Shown here: piece by piece, positions 1 to 6,963 of the stretch
Layout of the letters: the number at the start of each line of letters is the position of its first letter
Numbering within the stretch: the first letter of the stretch is position 1
From: an uncultured Selenomonas sp.
GTDB lineage: Bacteria; Bacillota; Negativicutes; Selenomonadales; Selenomonadaceae
Reading direction: 5' to 3'
Assembly (NCBI GenBank): GCA_947097535.1
Contig: CAMURM010000021.1
Location: forward strand, 1-11,892
Length of the DNA stretch: 11,892 bases
Notes under the pieces: model-generated
Told to the model about the DNA's origin: nothing
The model's database searches: none
Seen by the model: only the letters and a program-made list of their open reading frames with translations
Made by a program: the position numbers and the translations under genes

Positions 1-134
1 TGTCGGGCTCGGGTCCGACGGTGTTCGGTCTGTTTGAAAGCGCGGCGCAGGCAGAAAGAGCCGCAGACACGCTGCGCCGGGAAACGGACGCCGCAGTCTT
101 TTGCACGGAGACACAAGGGGCGCTCGCGCTTTGA
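1..134 (+). CDS. ispE: 4-diphosphocytidyl-2-C-methyl-D-erythritol kinase, 3' end only
   Basis: This is the last 43 codons of a gene that begins before the window; the frame is read from base 3. The peptide opens with SGSGPTVFGLFE, the glycine-rich C-terminal motif of GHMP kinases in the form typical of IspE. It then has a short helix rich in Ala and Arg and ends ...TQGALAL before TGA at 132-134. IspE phosphorylates CDP-methylerythritol in the MEP isoprenoid pathway in the cytoplasm. The next gene starts 29 bases downstream, so the two are probably co-transcribed. Placement of ispE shortly before glmU and prs is a familiar Firmicutes arrangement and supports the call. Only the C-terminal end is visible, so another GHMP kinase is possible but less likely. 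Confidence 0.83.
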   Translation, partial: SGSGPTVFGLFESAAQAERAADTLRRETDAAVFCTETQGALAL

Positions 135-163
135 CGTGCGCAATCTGTGCGGGGGAGGAAACG

Positions 164-859
164 ATGGGACAGGAAATGAAGCTCGCGCCGATACGTCTCG
201 ACAGCTACCAGCCGTTGCGCGAGGTGGTGGCCGAGGCTCTGCGCGACGCGATCAAGAACGGTACGCTCGCGCCGGGGCAGAGGCTCATGGAGATCCAGCT
301 CGCCGAAGAGCTCGGCGTCAGCCGCACGCCCGTGCGCGAAGCGATACGAAAGCTTGAGCTCGAAGGCTACGTCGTCATGATGCCGCGCCGCGGCACCTAC
401 GTCGCGAATCTCTCCATCCGCGATGTCAACGATGTCTTTGAGATCCGCACGGCGCTCGACTCGCTCGCCTGCGGGCTGGCGGCGGAGCGCATCACGGAGA
501 GCGAGCTTGAGAGCCTGCAGCGCCTCCTCGTCGCCATCGGCGGCCATATCGAGGAGGGCAATATGGAGAAGATTGTGGAGACGGACATGCGCTTCCATGA
601 CCTCCTCTATCAGGCGAGCCGCAACACGCGGCTCGTCGGCATCATCTCGAATCTGCGCGAGCAGCTCACGCGCTTCCGCTCCGCCTCGATGTCGTTTCCG
701 GGCAGACTCAAGGAGACGCTCGAAGAGCACAGGGAGATCGTCGATGCCATCGCGCAGGGCGATGTGCAGGGCGCGAAGAAGACGGCGGAGGCGCACATGG
801 AAAAGGCGGAGCGCACGCTCCTTCTGAGCATGGAAGCGGCGAAGTGCGGCGCTACCTAG
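164..859 (+). CDS. GntR-family transcriptional regulator, FadR subfamily with FCD ligand domain
   Basis: A 231-residue cytoplasmic DNA-binding regulator. Residues about 15-80 form the winged helix-turn-helix: LAEELGVSRTPVREAIRKLE is the recognition region, followed by the wing GYVVMMPRRGTYV. Residues about 88-215 form an all-helical FCD domain. Asp141, His145, His189 and His211 are at the positions of the metal-binding Asp-His-His-His set of FCD proteins, so a metal-assisted carboxylate ligand is likely; the ligand itself cannot be read. The ATG at 164 is chosen because GGAGG (154-158) lies 5 bases upstream; an in-frame ATG at 101 lies inside ispE and has no good site. It sits between ispE and glmU, where Bacillus has the unrelated PurR. 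It may control this operon or act elsewhere, and its targets are unknown. Confidence 0.93.
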   Translation: MGQEMKLAPIRLDSYQPLREVVAEALRDAIKNGTLAPGQRLMEIQLAEELGVSRTPVREAIRKLELEGYVVMMPRRGTYVANLSIRDVNDVFEIRTALDSLACGLAAERITESELESLQRLLVAIGGHIEEGNMEKIVETDMRFHDLLYQASRNTRLVGIISNLREQLTRFRSASMSFPGRLKETLEEHREIVDAIAQGDVQGAKKTAEAHMEKAERTLLLSMEAAKCGAT

Positions 860-947
860 CCCACTGTAGAAAGCTTGTAAAGAGGCTGGAAGCGGGCGCG
901 GAACTTTTGCGCGTACAGGGATTCTCTGAGCAATGGAGGTTGAGTGA

Positions 948-2312
948 ATGGCGGATCTGACAACGGTCATACTGGCGGCGGGCAAGGGCACGCGCATGAA
1001 GTCCTCGCTGCCGAAGGTACTGCACAAGGCGGGCGGCAAGGCGATGCTCGCGCATGTGTTGACGGCGGCGAAGGAAGCGGGCGCGCGGCGAAACATTGTC
1101 GTCGTGGGCTTCGGCGGCGAGGCGGTCGAAGCGGCGCTCAAAGGCGAGGCGGAGTTCGTCACGCAGGCGGAGCAGCTAGGCACGGGACACGCCGTGCTGC
1201 AGGCCGAGCCGCTTCTCGGCGGCACGCAGGGCACGGTGCTCGTGCTTTGCGGCGATACGCCGCTCCTGACGGGAAAGCTTCTCGAAAAGCTCGTGCGCGA
1301 GCACGCGGCGGCGGGTGCCAAGGCGACGGTGCTGACCGCCGTCATGCCCGATGCGACGGGTTACGGGCGCGTCCTTCGCAGCGCGGACGGCATGGTCGAA
1401 AGAATCGTCGAGCACAAGGATGCGACGGCAGAGGAGCGCGCCGTGCGAGAGGTCAACTCCGGCATCTACTGCTTTGAGGCGCCTGACCTCTTCGCAGCGC
1501 TGCATGAGGTCGGCAACGACAACGCGCAGGGCGAGTACTACCTGCCCGACGTGCTCGAAATCCTCAAGAAGAAGGGCGAGAAAATCTTTGCCGTCGCCGC
1601 TGATGACTACGAGGAAACGCTCGGCGTCAACTCTCGCGCGCAGCTCGCCGCTTCGGAGAAGATCCTGCGCCGCCGCAAGAACGAAGCGCTGATGGCAGAC
1701 GGCGTGACGCTCATGGATCCTGAGACGACCTACGTCGACGCCGACGTCCGCGTCGGGCGCGACACCGTCCTCTATCCGGGCACATGGCTCGAAGGCGCGA
1801 CCGTCGTCGGTGAGGGCTGCGAGATCGGCCCCTCGGCGCGCTTCCAGGACGTGAAGGTCGGCGCGCATGTCACGGCGCACTTCTGCTACGCGCACGAGTG
1901 CGAGATCGCCGACGGCGTGACGCTCGGTCCCTACGTCCACATCCGCCCCGCGACGCAGCTCGCCGCAGGCGTCAAGATCGGCAACTTCGTCGAGGTCAAG
2001 AACTCCGTCGTCGGCGAGGGCACGAAGCTGCCGCACCTTTCCTACATCGGCGATGCGGACATCGGCGCGGGTGTCAACATGGGCTGCGGTACGATCACGG
2101 TCAACTACGACGGCAAGAAGAAGTTCCGCACGGAGGTCGGCGACAACGCCTTCGTCGGCTGCAACTCGAACCTCGTCGCGCCCGTACGCGTCGGCGCGGG
2201 CGCCTACATCGGCGCGGGCTCGACGATCACGAAGGAGGTGCCCGAAGGCGACCTCGCCATCGCGCGCGCTCACCAGAAGAACATCACGGGCTGGGCGGAC
2301 AAGCGCAAGTGA
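948..2312 (+). CDS. glmU: Bifunctional UDP-N-acetylglucosamine pyrophosphorylase / glucosamine-1-phosphate N-acetyltransferase
   Basis: At 454 residues this is full length for GlmU, which makes UDP-GlcNAc for peptidoglycan and LPS in two steps: acetylation of GlcN-1-P, then uridylyl transfer. The N-terminal Rossmann domain (about 1-230) carries the nucleotide loop LAAGKGTRMKS (9-19), QLGTGHAV (76-83), CGD with Asp103, and Asn228 in LGVNS, all expected for metal and UTP binding. From about 250 on, hexapeptide repeats build a left-handed beta-helix. Arg333, Lys351, His363, Tyr366 and Asn386 fall at the same numbers as the acetyltransferase active-site residues of E. coli GlmU. The start has GGAGG 10 bases or so upstream (about 933-937). 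An 88-base spacer precedes prs. Nothing suggests damage or transfer. Confidence 0.98.
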   Translation: MADLTTVILAAGKGTRMKSSLPKVLHKAGGKAMLAHVLTAAKEAGARRNIVVVGFGGEAVEAALKGEAEFVTQAEQLGTGHAVLQAEPLLGGTQGTVLVLCGDTPLLTGKLLEKLVREHAAAGAKATVLTAVMPDATGYGRVLRSADGMVERIVEHKDATAEERAVREVNSGIYCFEAPDLFAALHEVGNDNAQGEYYLPDVLEILKKKGEKIFAVAADDYEETLGVNSRAQLAASEKILRRRKNEALMADGVTLMDPETTYVDADVRVGRDTVLYPGTWLEGATVVGEGCEIGPSARFQDVKVGAHVTAHFCYAHECEIADGVTLGPYVHIRPATQLAAGVKIGNFVEVKNSVVGEGTKLPHLSYIGDADIGAGVNMGCGTITVNYDGKKKFRTEVGDNAFVGCNSNLVAPVRVGAGAYIGAGSTITKEVPEGDLAIARAHQKNITGWADKRK

Positions 2313-2400
2313 GAGAATCGGACAAGGAAGCGCCTCGCGGCGCATTTCGGAAATATGAAGAGCAAGAGGCATCTTTTGCCAAAATGGAGGCTACCAGAAA

Positions 2401-3342
2401 ATGACGAACCTTGATAACCTATGCATCATGGCAGGCAACGCCAACCCCGAGCTCGCGAAGAAGATTGCGGCGCACATCGGCGTGCCGCTCTGCGATGCAT
2501 ACGTCGGTCATTTCAACAACGGCGAGACGCAGGTGATGATCAGCGAGAGCATTCGCGGCAGGGACATCTTCATCGTCCAGCCGACCTCGCAGCCGGTCAA
2601 TGACAATCTCATGGAACTCCTCATCATGACGGATGCCTGCAAGAGGGCTTCGGCGCACAGTATCACGGCCGTCGTGCCGTACTACGCCTACGCGCGCCAG
2701 GATCGCAAGACGCGCGGGCGCGAGCCGATCTCGGCGAAGCTCGTTGCGAACCTCATGGAGACGGCGGGCGTCTCGCGTGTCGTGACGGTCGACCTCCATG
2801 CGGGGCAGATCCAGGGCTTCTTCGACATCCCCCTCGACCACCTCGGCGCGGCGCCCGTCCTCGCTTCATATCTCAAGGATCGCAGCCTCGACAACGTCGT
2901 CGTCGTCTCGCCTGACCTCGGCGGCGTCACGCGTACGCGCCAGCTCGCCGACCGCCTGCATGCGCCGATCGCCATCATTGAGAAACGCCGCCCGGAGCCC
3001 GGCGTCGCAGAGGTCATGAACCTCATTGGCGACGTCGAGGGCAAGACGGCAATTCTCATCGACGACATCGTCGACACGGCAGGCTCTCTTTGCGAGGGGG
3101 CGAAGGCACTTGCAAACCTTGGTGCGAAAGAGGTCTACGCTGCGTGTTCGCATGCGGTTCTGACCGAGCCCGCCATCGAGCGCATCAACGCTTCGGTGCT
3201 CAAGCAGCTCATCGTGACGGATACGATCCCCTTGGGTGACAAGAAGTCGGACAAGATCGTCGTGCTCACGATGGCGGATGCCATCGGCGACGTGCTTATC
3301 AGCATACAGGAGCACCGCTCCGTCAGCCACCTGTTCCGCTGA
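2401..3342 (+). CDS. prs: Ribose-phosphate pyrophosphokinase (PRPP synthetase)
   Basis: A 313-residue class I PRPP synthase, which transfers pyrophosphate from ATP to ribose 5-phosphate and supplies PRPP for nucleotide, His, Trp and NAD synthesis. Visible signatures are FNNGE (38-42), the flexible-loop region YYAYARQDRKTRGREPISAK (94-113), DLHAGQIQGFF with His133, the EKRR stretch (194-197), and the PRPP loop DDIVDTAGSL (221-230). The loop ends in Ser where Thr is more usual, and SPDLGG (170-175) has Leu where His, Asn or Ala is common; both look like tolerated variants. The start codon follows GGAGG at about 2385-2389. The glmU-prs order is strongly conserved in Firmicutes, and both genes feed nucleotide-sugar and nucleotide metabolism. 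The next gene begins 13 bases after the stop. Confidence 0.98.
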   Translation: MTNLDNLCIMAGNANPELAKKIAAHIGVPLCDAYVGHFNNGETQVMISESIRGRDIFIVQPTSQPVNDNLMELLIMTDACKRASAHSITAVVPYYAYARQDRKTRGREPISAKLVANLMETAGVSRVVTVDLHAGQIQGFFDIPLDHLGAAPVLASYLKDRSLDNVVVVSPDLGGVTRTRQLADRLHAPIAIIEKRRPEPGVAEVMNLIGDVEGKTAILIDDIVDTAGSLCEGAKALANLGAKEVYAACSHAVLTEPAIERINASVLKQLIVTDTIPLGDKKSDKIVVLTMADAIGDVLISIQEHRSVSHLFR

Positions 3343-3355
3343 GGTGAGGCAATCT

Positions 3356-3793
3356 ATGGAAGTGAAGGCGCATCATCGCGTCAACTTTTACGATACGGAC
3401 GCCATGGGCGTCGTGCATCATGCGAACTACATCCGCTGGTTCGAGATCGGCAGGGTCGAGTTCCTGCGCGCGCTCGGCATCACATTGGGCGATCTGATGG
3501 AAGCGGGCTACGTCTTTCCGCTGACGGACGTCAGTGCGAAGTTCGTCGCCTCGGGCAAGTTCGACGATGAACTCGTCATCGTCACGCGCCCGACGGCGCT
3601 GACGAAGGTCAAGATGGCGTTCGACTACGAGGTGCGGCGCACGGCGGACGACGAGTTGCTCGTGCTCGGTCATACGCAGAACGTCTTCACGAGCCGAGAG
3701 ACGGGACGCATCACGAAACTGCCTGCAGAGTTTTATGAAAAGCTTCATGCCGCGTTCTCGGAGGATGCGCCGATGGGCGCAGGAGATACCTGA
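3356..3793 (+). CDS. Acyl-CoA thioesterase, YbgC/FadM-like hotdog (4HBT) family
   Basis: A 145-residue single hotdog-fold protein. The N-terminal block YDTDAMGVVHHANYIRWFE (from residue 12) is the hallmark of the YbgC/4-hydroxybenzoyl-CoA thioesterase group. Asp15 is the expected catalytic acid, followed by HHANY and the long central helix (about 26-45). Such enzymes cleave short- to long-chain acyl-CoA in the cytoplasm; the substrate here cannot be deduced. The chosen ATG has GAGG (3346-3349) 6 bases upstream; the open frame extends further 5' into prs but without a ribosome site. It follows prs by 13 bases and precedes the membrane protein by 34, so it is likely in the same transcript. Unlike proteobacterial ybgC it is not beside tol-pal genes, so I give no symbol. 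Confidence 0.9.
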   Translation: MEVKAHHRVNFYDTDAMGVVHHANYIRWFEIGRVEFLRALGITLGDLMEAGYVFPLTDVSAKFVASGKFDDELVIVTRPTALTKVKMAFDYEVRRTADDELLVLGHTQNVFTSRETGRITKLPAEFYEKLHAAFSEDAPMGAGDT

Positions 3794-3827
3794 ACGTTTG
3801 CTGGGAAGCTTTGGGAGGTCTTGAAAG

Positions 3828-4370
3828 TTGTATATTGCAGTCGGTGTTGTTCTCGCCGCGATTTTCCTTTGCATCATCGCGGTGAAACTCTTCTTTGTCA
3901 AGGAGGGTACGGAAGAGGTTGTCGTGAAGCTTACGGAGCGCACGCCCCTCGAAGTAACGGCGCAGGATGAAAAAAGCGTGACGCTCGTTACGAAGCTGGA
4001 GTTCGCCAATGTCGGCAGGCAGATCGGCACGGTCATGGACGCCTTCGTGCGCCCGCTCGTGCCCTACGAGCAGTACGACGGTGTTGAGGTGCGCGGCAGA
4101 GCCGAGAGAGAGGGCGCGCCGCGCGAGGACGATTACTTCGAGGCGGTGCTCATCGAGCCCGGCAAGAGCATCTTCGTCAAGGCGTATGTGACGCTTACGG
4201 CGCGCAAGGGCATGAGCCTCGAAGAGGCGGTTTCGCACATGGTCGATTTTCCGGCGGAGCTCATCTATCAGGAGACGGGAAGGCATCCGTGGAAGTACTC
4301 GAAAGTGACGATTCCCGTGCGTGCGGTGGAGGTCGCCGCGCTCGTTGGCGTGACGCTGGCAGACGATTGA
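3828..4370 (+). CDS. Single-pass membrane protein of unknown function (TTG start)
   Basis: This 180-residue protein is not one I recognise. It starts at TTG, supported by GGGAGGT (3813-3819) 8 bases upstream and by the lack of any ATG giving a complete product. Residues 2-23 form one hydrophobic helix (YIAVGVVLAAIFLCIIAVKL and on). There are no N-terminal charges before it and lysines just after it, so by the positive-inside rule the soluble part probably faces the cytoplasm; no cleavage site is apparent. The rest is charged and strand-rich: VTLVTKLEFANVG (51-63), EAVLIEPGKSIFVKAYVTLTA (105-125) and VTIPVRAVEVAALVG (160-174). This resembles an Ig-like or LEA14-like beta-sandwich, which is inference only. 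It precedes the CofE-like gene by 12 bases, so the two may work together. Confidence 0.85.
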   Translation: MYIAVGVVLAAIFLCIIAVKLFFVKEGTEEVVVKLTERTPLEVTAQDEKSVTLVTKLEFANVGRQIGTVMDAFVRPLVPYEQYDGVEVRGRAEREGAPREDDYFEAVLIEPGKSIFVKAYVTLTARKGMSLEEAVSHMVDFPAELIYQETGRHPWKYSKVTIPVRAVEVAALVGVTLADD

Positions 4371-4382
4371 GGAGGGGCGAAC

Positions 4383-5039
4383 ATGAAAGAGAAAGTAGAG
4401 ATTCTGCCCGTTCCCACGCGAATCCTGACGGACAGGGACGACATCATCGACTGCGTGGAGAAGTATACGCGCGGCAAGATCGGCAAGGACGACGTGATCT
4501 CCGTGGCGGAGAGCGTCGTCGCCATCACGCAGGGACGCATCGTGCGCCCCGAGGATCTGAAGATTTCGCGCGTCGCGCAGTTTTGCTGCCGCTTCATACC
4601 GGATATTGGCAGCCTCGCGAGCCCGCACGGCATGCAGTCTTTGATGAACGTCGAGGGTAAGTGGCGCGTCGCTGCCGCACTCTTTGCGGGCTCCTTGGGC
4701 AAGCTTGTGGGAAAGAGCGGGCTTTTTTATAAGTGGGGCGGCGAGCAGACAGCGCTCATCGACGATGTGACGGGTACGATGCCGCCCTTTGATAAGCACA
4801 TCGTCTACGGTCCGCGCGATCCCGAGGACGTTGTCTCGCGCCTCAAAGAGAGGCTTGGCTGCTTCGGCGCCGTCATCGCCGACGTCAACGACCTCAAGCG
4901 CTCGCGCATCGTCGGTGTGACGGACGGCACGAAGGGTGAGCTCGTCGCGAAGCTCCTCATCGACAATCCCTTCGGCAATGCGTCGCAGAAGACGCCGATC
5001 TGCATCATAAAGAACTTTCGGCAGTACCAGGAAGGCTGA
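4383..5039 (+). CDS. CofE-like protein (coenzyme F420-0:gamma-glutamyl ligase family homologue), function unknown
   Basis: A 218-residue cytoplasmic protein. The stretch DDVISVAESVVAITQGRIV (36-54) matches the N-terminal signature of the F420-0:L-glutamate ligase fold (GD-V-V-A-x-x-x-V-S-x-x-EGR in CofE). Later parts, such as KWGGEQTALIDDVTGT (117-132) and YGPRDPEDVV (142-151), have the family's general flavour. The conserved CofE segment SD(S/T)xGRPWR is not visible; the corresponding place reads IADVNDLKRSRIVGVTDG. It is therefore a divergent paralogue, and Negativicutes are not known F420 producers, so real F420 ligase activity is doubtful. It may be a glutamate or amide ligase for another substrate. 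GAGGAGGGG (about 4370-4378) gives a strong start. It is the last gene before the terminator at 5044-5069 and lies 12 bases after the membrane protein. Confidence 0.72.
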   Translation: MKEKVEILPVPTRILTDRDDIIDCVEKYTRGKIGKDDVISVAESVVAITQGRIVRPEDLKISRVAQFCCRFIPDIGSLASPHGMQSLMNVEGKWRVAAALFAGSLGKLVGKSGLFYKWGGEQTALIDDVTGTMPPFDKHIVYGPRDPEDVVSRLKERLGCFGAVIADVNDLKRSRIVGVTDGTKGELVAKLLIDNPFGNASQKTPICIIKNFRQYQEG

Positions 5040-5043
5040 GGTG

Positions 5044-5069
5044 AGGCAGGGCTTGACGCCCTGCCTTTT
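5044..5069 (+). terminator. Intrinsic terminator after the CofE-like gene
   Basis: GGCAGGGC (5045-5052) pairs perfectly with GCCCTGCC (5058-5065) around the 5-base loop TTGAC, and A5044-T5066 adds one more pair. The stem is followed by TTTT (5066-5069). It begins only 5 bases after the stop codon of the CofE-like gene, as expected for the end of a transcript. RNase PH starts just 31 bases later with no clear promoter in between, so partial read-through is possible. Confidence 0.85.
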
Positions 5070-5093
5070 CCCGTAAGAGGAGAAGGAGAGAGA

Positions 5094-5129
5094 ATGCGCT
5101 ATGCAGAGAAACCGCGGGCGCGCCGCTGA
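5094..5129 (+). other. Possible 11-codon upstream ORF overlapping the rph start
   Basis: ATG at 5094 lies 5 bases after AAGGAG (5083-5088), the ideal spacing. It opens a frame reading MRYAEKPRARR before TGA at 5127-5129. It overlaps the rph start out of frame, so ribosomes could initiate here and terminate 26 bases inside rph. It may modulate rph translation, or be chance. Alternatively, a one-base sequence error or change near here could have moved the rph start, since MR is the usual RNase PH beginning. Confidence 0.35.
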
Positions 5130-5847
5130 CGCGCTGCGCCCCCTGAAGCTCACGCGCCGCTTCCAAAAGGGACCTGCGGGCTCCGTGCTCATCGAGATGG
5201 GGCGCACGCGCGTGATATGCGCGGCGACGGTGGAAGACCGCGTGCCGTACTTCCTGCGCGGCACGGGCACGGGCTGGATCAAGGCGGAGTATGCGCTCCT
5301 GCCGAGCGCGACCTCGACGCGCACGCCGCGCGAGGCGTGCCAGGGCCGCCAGTCGGGGCGCACGCAGGAGATCCAGCGGCTCATCGGCCGCTCATTGCGC
5401 TCAGTCGTCGACCTCGCGGCGCTCGGCGAGCGCACGATCGCCGTCGACTGTGACGTCATCGAGGCGGACGGCGGCACGCGCACGGCGGCGATCACGGGCG
5501 CTTTCGTCGCGCTCGTAGAGGCATGTGCGAGCTTCTATGAGAAGGGCAAGGTATTCCCTGTCAAAGATTTTCTCGCGGCAGTGAGCGTCGGGCTTGCCAA
5601 GGACGGCGCGCCGCTCCTCGACCTTTGCTACGAGGAGGACAGCGAGGCGCTCGTCGACATGAACGTCGTCATGACGGGCGCCTACGACTTCGTCGAGCTG
5701 CAGGGCACGGGCGAGGGGCGCTCCTTTTCGCGTAGAGAGCTAGACATCTTGCTCGCGCTCGCAGAGAAGGGCATCGACGAATTGATTGCAAGACAAAAGG
5801 ACGCGCTCGGCGGCGAGCTCGTCTGGAAAGTGGGGCGAATCGGATGA
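5101..5847 (+). CDS. rph: Ribonuclease PH
   Basis: A 248-residue phosphorolytic 3'-5' exoribonuclease that trims tRNA precursors; it acts as a hexamer in the cytoplasm. The signature blocks are in order: GSVLIEMG (27-34), VEDRVPYFLRG (44-54), GRTQEIQRLIGRSLR (86-100), DCDVIEADGGTRTAAITGA (116-134, with the phosphate-binding GGTRT), the catalytic-region acidic pair Asp180 and Asp186, and GTGEGRSFSR (202-211). Homologues begin M-R-x-D-GR-x-x-x-LRP; here MQRNRGRAADALRP fits with one extra residue, which favours the ATG at 5101. That ATG lies 12 bases after AAGGAG, which is long; an out-of-frame ATG at 5094 is better spaced (see the leader feature). The stop overlaps the rdgB start by ATGA, so the genes are translationally coupled. 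Confidence 0.96.
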   Translation: MQRNRGRAADALRPLKLTRRFQKGPAGSVLIEMGRTRVICAATVEDRVPYFLRGTGTGWIKAEYALLPSATSTRTPREACQGRQSGRTQEIQRLIGRSLRSVVDLAALGERTIAVDCDVIEADGGTRTAAITGAFVALVEACASFYEKGKVFPVKDFLAAVSVGLAKDGAPLLDLCYEEDSEALVDMNVVMTGAYDFVELQGTGEGRSFSRRELDILLALAEKGIDELIARQKDALGGELVWKVGRIG

Positions 5848-6434
5848 AGAAGATCGTAGTCGCTACGAAGAATGAAGGCAAGGTGAAGGAAATCCTTGCA
5901 GCTTTTCAAAAGCTCCCTGTGGAGCTTCTGACGCTCAAGGAGTTCGGCTCTTTGCCCGAGGCGGTCGAGGATGCAGACACCTTCGAGGGGAACGCGCGCA
6001 TCAAGGCGCGTTTTTATGCAGAAAGGACGGGATGCGCGTGCCTCGCTGACGACTCGGGATTGGAGGTCGAGGTCTTGGACGGTGCACCGGGCGTTCACTC
6101 GGCGCGTTACTCGGGGCGGCACGATGATGCGGCGAACAACGAGAAGCTCGTGGCAGAGCTTCAAAAGAGGGGGGCTGTCGAATCCGCCGCCGCCTTTCGC
6201 TGCGTGCTTGTCCTGCACGATGCGGACGGTACGGAACTCGTTTCCGAAGGGACGTGCGTCGGGCGCGTGCGTCAAGAGCCTCGCGGTGCGGGCGGTTTCG
6301 GCTATGACCCGTACTTCTACCTCGCGAGCGGCAAGTCGCTGGCGGAACTGACGGTTTCTGAAAAGCAGGCGGTCAGTCATCGCGGCGCGGCGCTTCGCCT
6401 CATGGCGGCGCAGATGAAGGAGCATCTCACATGA
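5844..6434 (+). CDS. rdgB: Non-canonical purine NTP pyrophosphatase (dITP/XTP pyrophosphatase, RdgB/HAM1 family)
   Basis: A 196-residue housecleaning enzyme that hydrolyses dITP, ITP and XTP to the monophosphates, keeping deaminated purines out of DNA and RNA. Motifs run in the family order: ATKNEGKVKEI (7-17) binds the triphosphate, TFEGNARIKA (46-55), LADDSGLEVEVLDGAPGVHS (67-86) with the metal-binding acidic Asp69-Asp70, GFGYDP (151-156) for base recognition, and SHRGAAL (178-184). The length is normal. Its start overlaps the rph stop and its stop overlaps the next start, both as ATGA, so the three genes are read as one coupled unit. The same order, rph-ysnA-ysnB, is known from Bacillus subtilis. 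Confidence 0.97.
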   Translation: MKKIVVATKNEGKVKEILAAFQKLPVELLTLKEFGSLPEAVEDADTFEGNARIKARFYAERTGCACLADDSGLEVEVLDGAPGVHSARYSGRHDDAANNEKLVAELQKRGAVESAAAFRCVLVLHDADGTELVSEGTCVGRVRQEPRGAGGFGYDPYFYLASGKSLAELTVSEKQAVSHRGAALRLMAAQMKEHLT

Positions 6435-6916
6435 AGATTGGCATTATGAGCGACAGCCACGGCGACCGCCGCGCGATCGACCGCGCCGTGGAACGTGCGG
6501 GCAAGGTCGACCTCTGGCTTCATGCGGGAGACTGCGCTCCCGATGCGGCGTACCTCGCGCTCGTCTCGGCAGTGCGTGTGGAAAACGTCGCGGGCAACAC
6601 GGACTGGCCCGACGGCAAGACGCCCGACGAGATCGTCGTCGAGGCGGCAGGGCACCGCATTTTCCTCACGCACGGTCACATCTACGGCGTGCGCTCGACG
6701 CTTGAAATGCTGGTGGCAGCGGCGAAGGAGGCGCAGGCGGACATTGCCGTCTACGGTCATACGCATGTGGCGCAGGAGGTCGCGGGAGATGTTCATGTCC
6801 TCAACCCCGGCAGCGTGGCGCGCCCGCGCGATGAGGCGCGGCCTTCCTTCATGCTCGCCGACCTTGAGGCGGGGAAGCCGCCGCAGGTCGAACTCATCCG
6901 CTTGGGAAGAGCTTGA
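6431..6916 (+). CDS. Calcineurin-like metallophosphoesterase, YfcE/YsnB family
   Basis: A 161-residue protein with all metal-site motifs of the small bacterial phosphodiesterases: SDSHGD (Asp8, His10), HAGD (Asp34), GNTD (Asn56, Asp58), THGH (His81, His83) and GHTH (His110, His112). These bind a two-metal centre, commonly manganese; E. coli YfcE and Methanocaldococcus MJ0936 show phosphodiesterase activity on artificial substrates, and the natural substrate is unknown. Its start overlaps the rdgB stop by ATGA. Conserved linkage with rph and rdgB, as with Bacillus ysnB, hints at a role in nucleotide or RNA turnover, but this is inference. It is the last gene before the long hairpin terminator. 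Confidence 0.93.
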   Translation: MKIGIMSDSHGDRRAIDRAVERAGKVDLWLHAGDCAPDAAYLALVSAVRVENVAGNTDWPDGKTPDEIVVEAAGHRIFLTHGHIYGVRSTLEMLVAAAKEAQADIAVYGHTHVAQEVAGDVHVLNPGSVARPRDEARPSFMLADLEAGKPPQVELIRLGRA

Positions 6917-6963
6917 CGGCAGAAGGCTTGTCGGCAAGCGCGCGAAAGGAATATCGGGAGGGG

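Noticed and set aside
2330..2346. GCGCC-TCGC-GGCGC hairpin followed by ATTT between glmU and prs, as a terminator
   Set aside because: The stem is only 5 pairs and the T run is only 3 bases; prs has a good ribosome site and is normally co-transcribed with glmU.
1176..2372. A 398-codon minus-strand open frame opposite glmU
   Set aside because: It is rich in Arg, Asp, Val and Ala and mirrors the beta-helix repeats of glmU; a compositional shadow.
4700..4730. AAGC...GCTT followed by TTTT inside the CofE-like gene, as an internal terminator
   Set aside because: A 4-pair stem with a long loop is too weak, and the sequence is coding.
5053..5081. TTGACG as a -35 element for an rph promoter
   Set aside because: It is in the loop of the terminator, and no -10-like sequence lies at 16-18 bases spacing (AGAGGA at 17).
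3711..5495. A 594-codon minus-strand open frame
   Set aside because: It runs across four sense genes and a terminator, with composition of a reverse shadow (Arg- and Ala-rich) and no recognisable domain.
6926..6939. GCTTG-TCGG-CAAGC hairpin just after the phosphoesterase gene
   Set aside because: It has 5 pairs and is followed by GCGCGAAAGG; no T run, and the much stronger hairpin at 6964-7018 explains termination.
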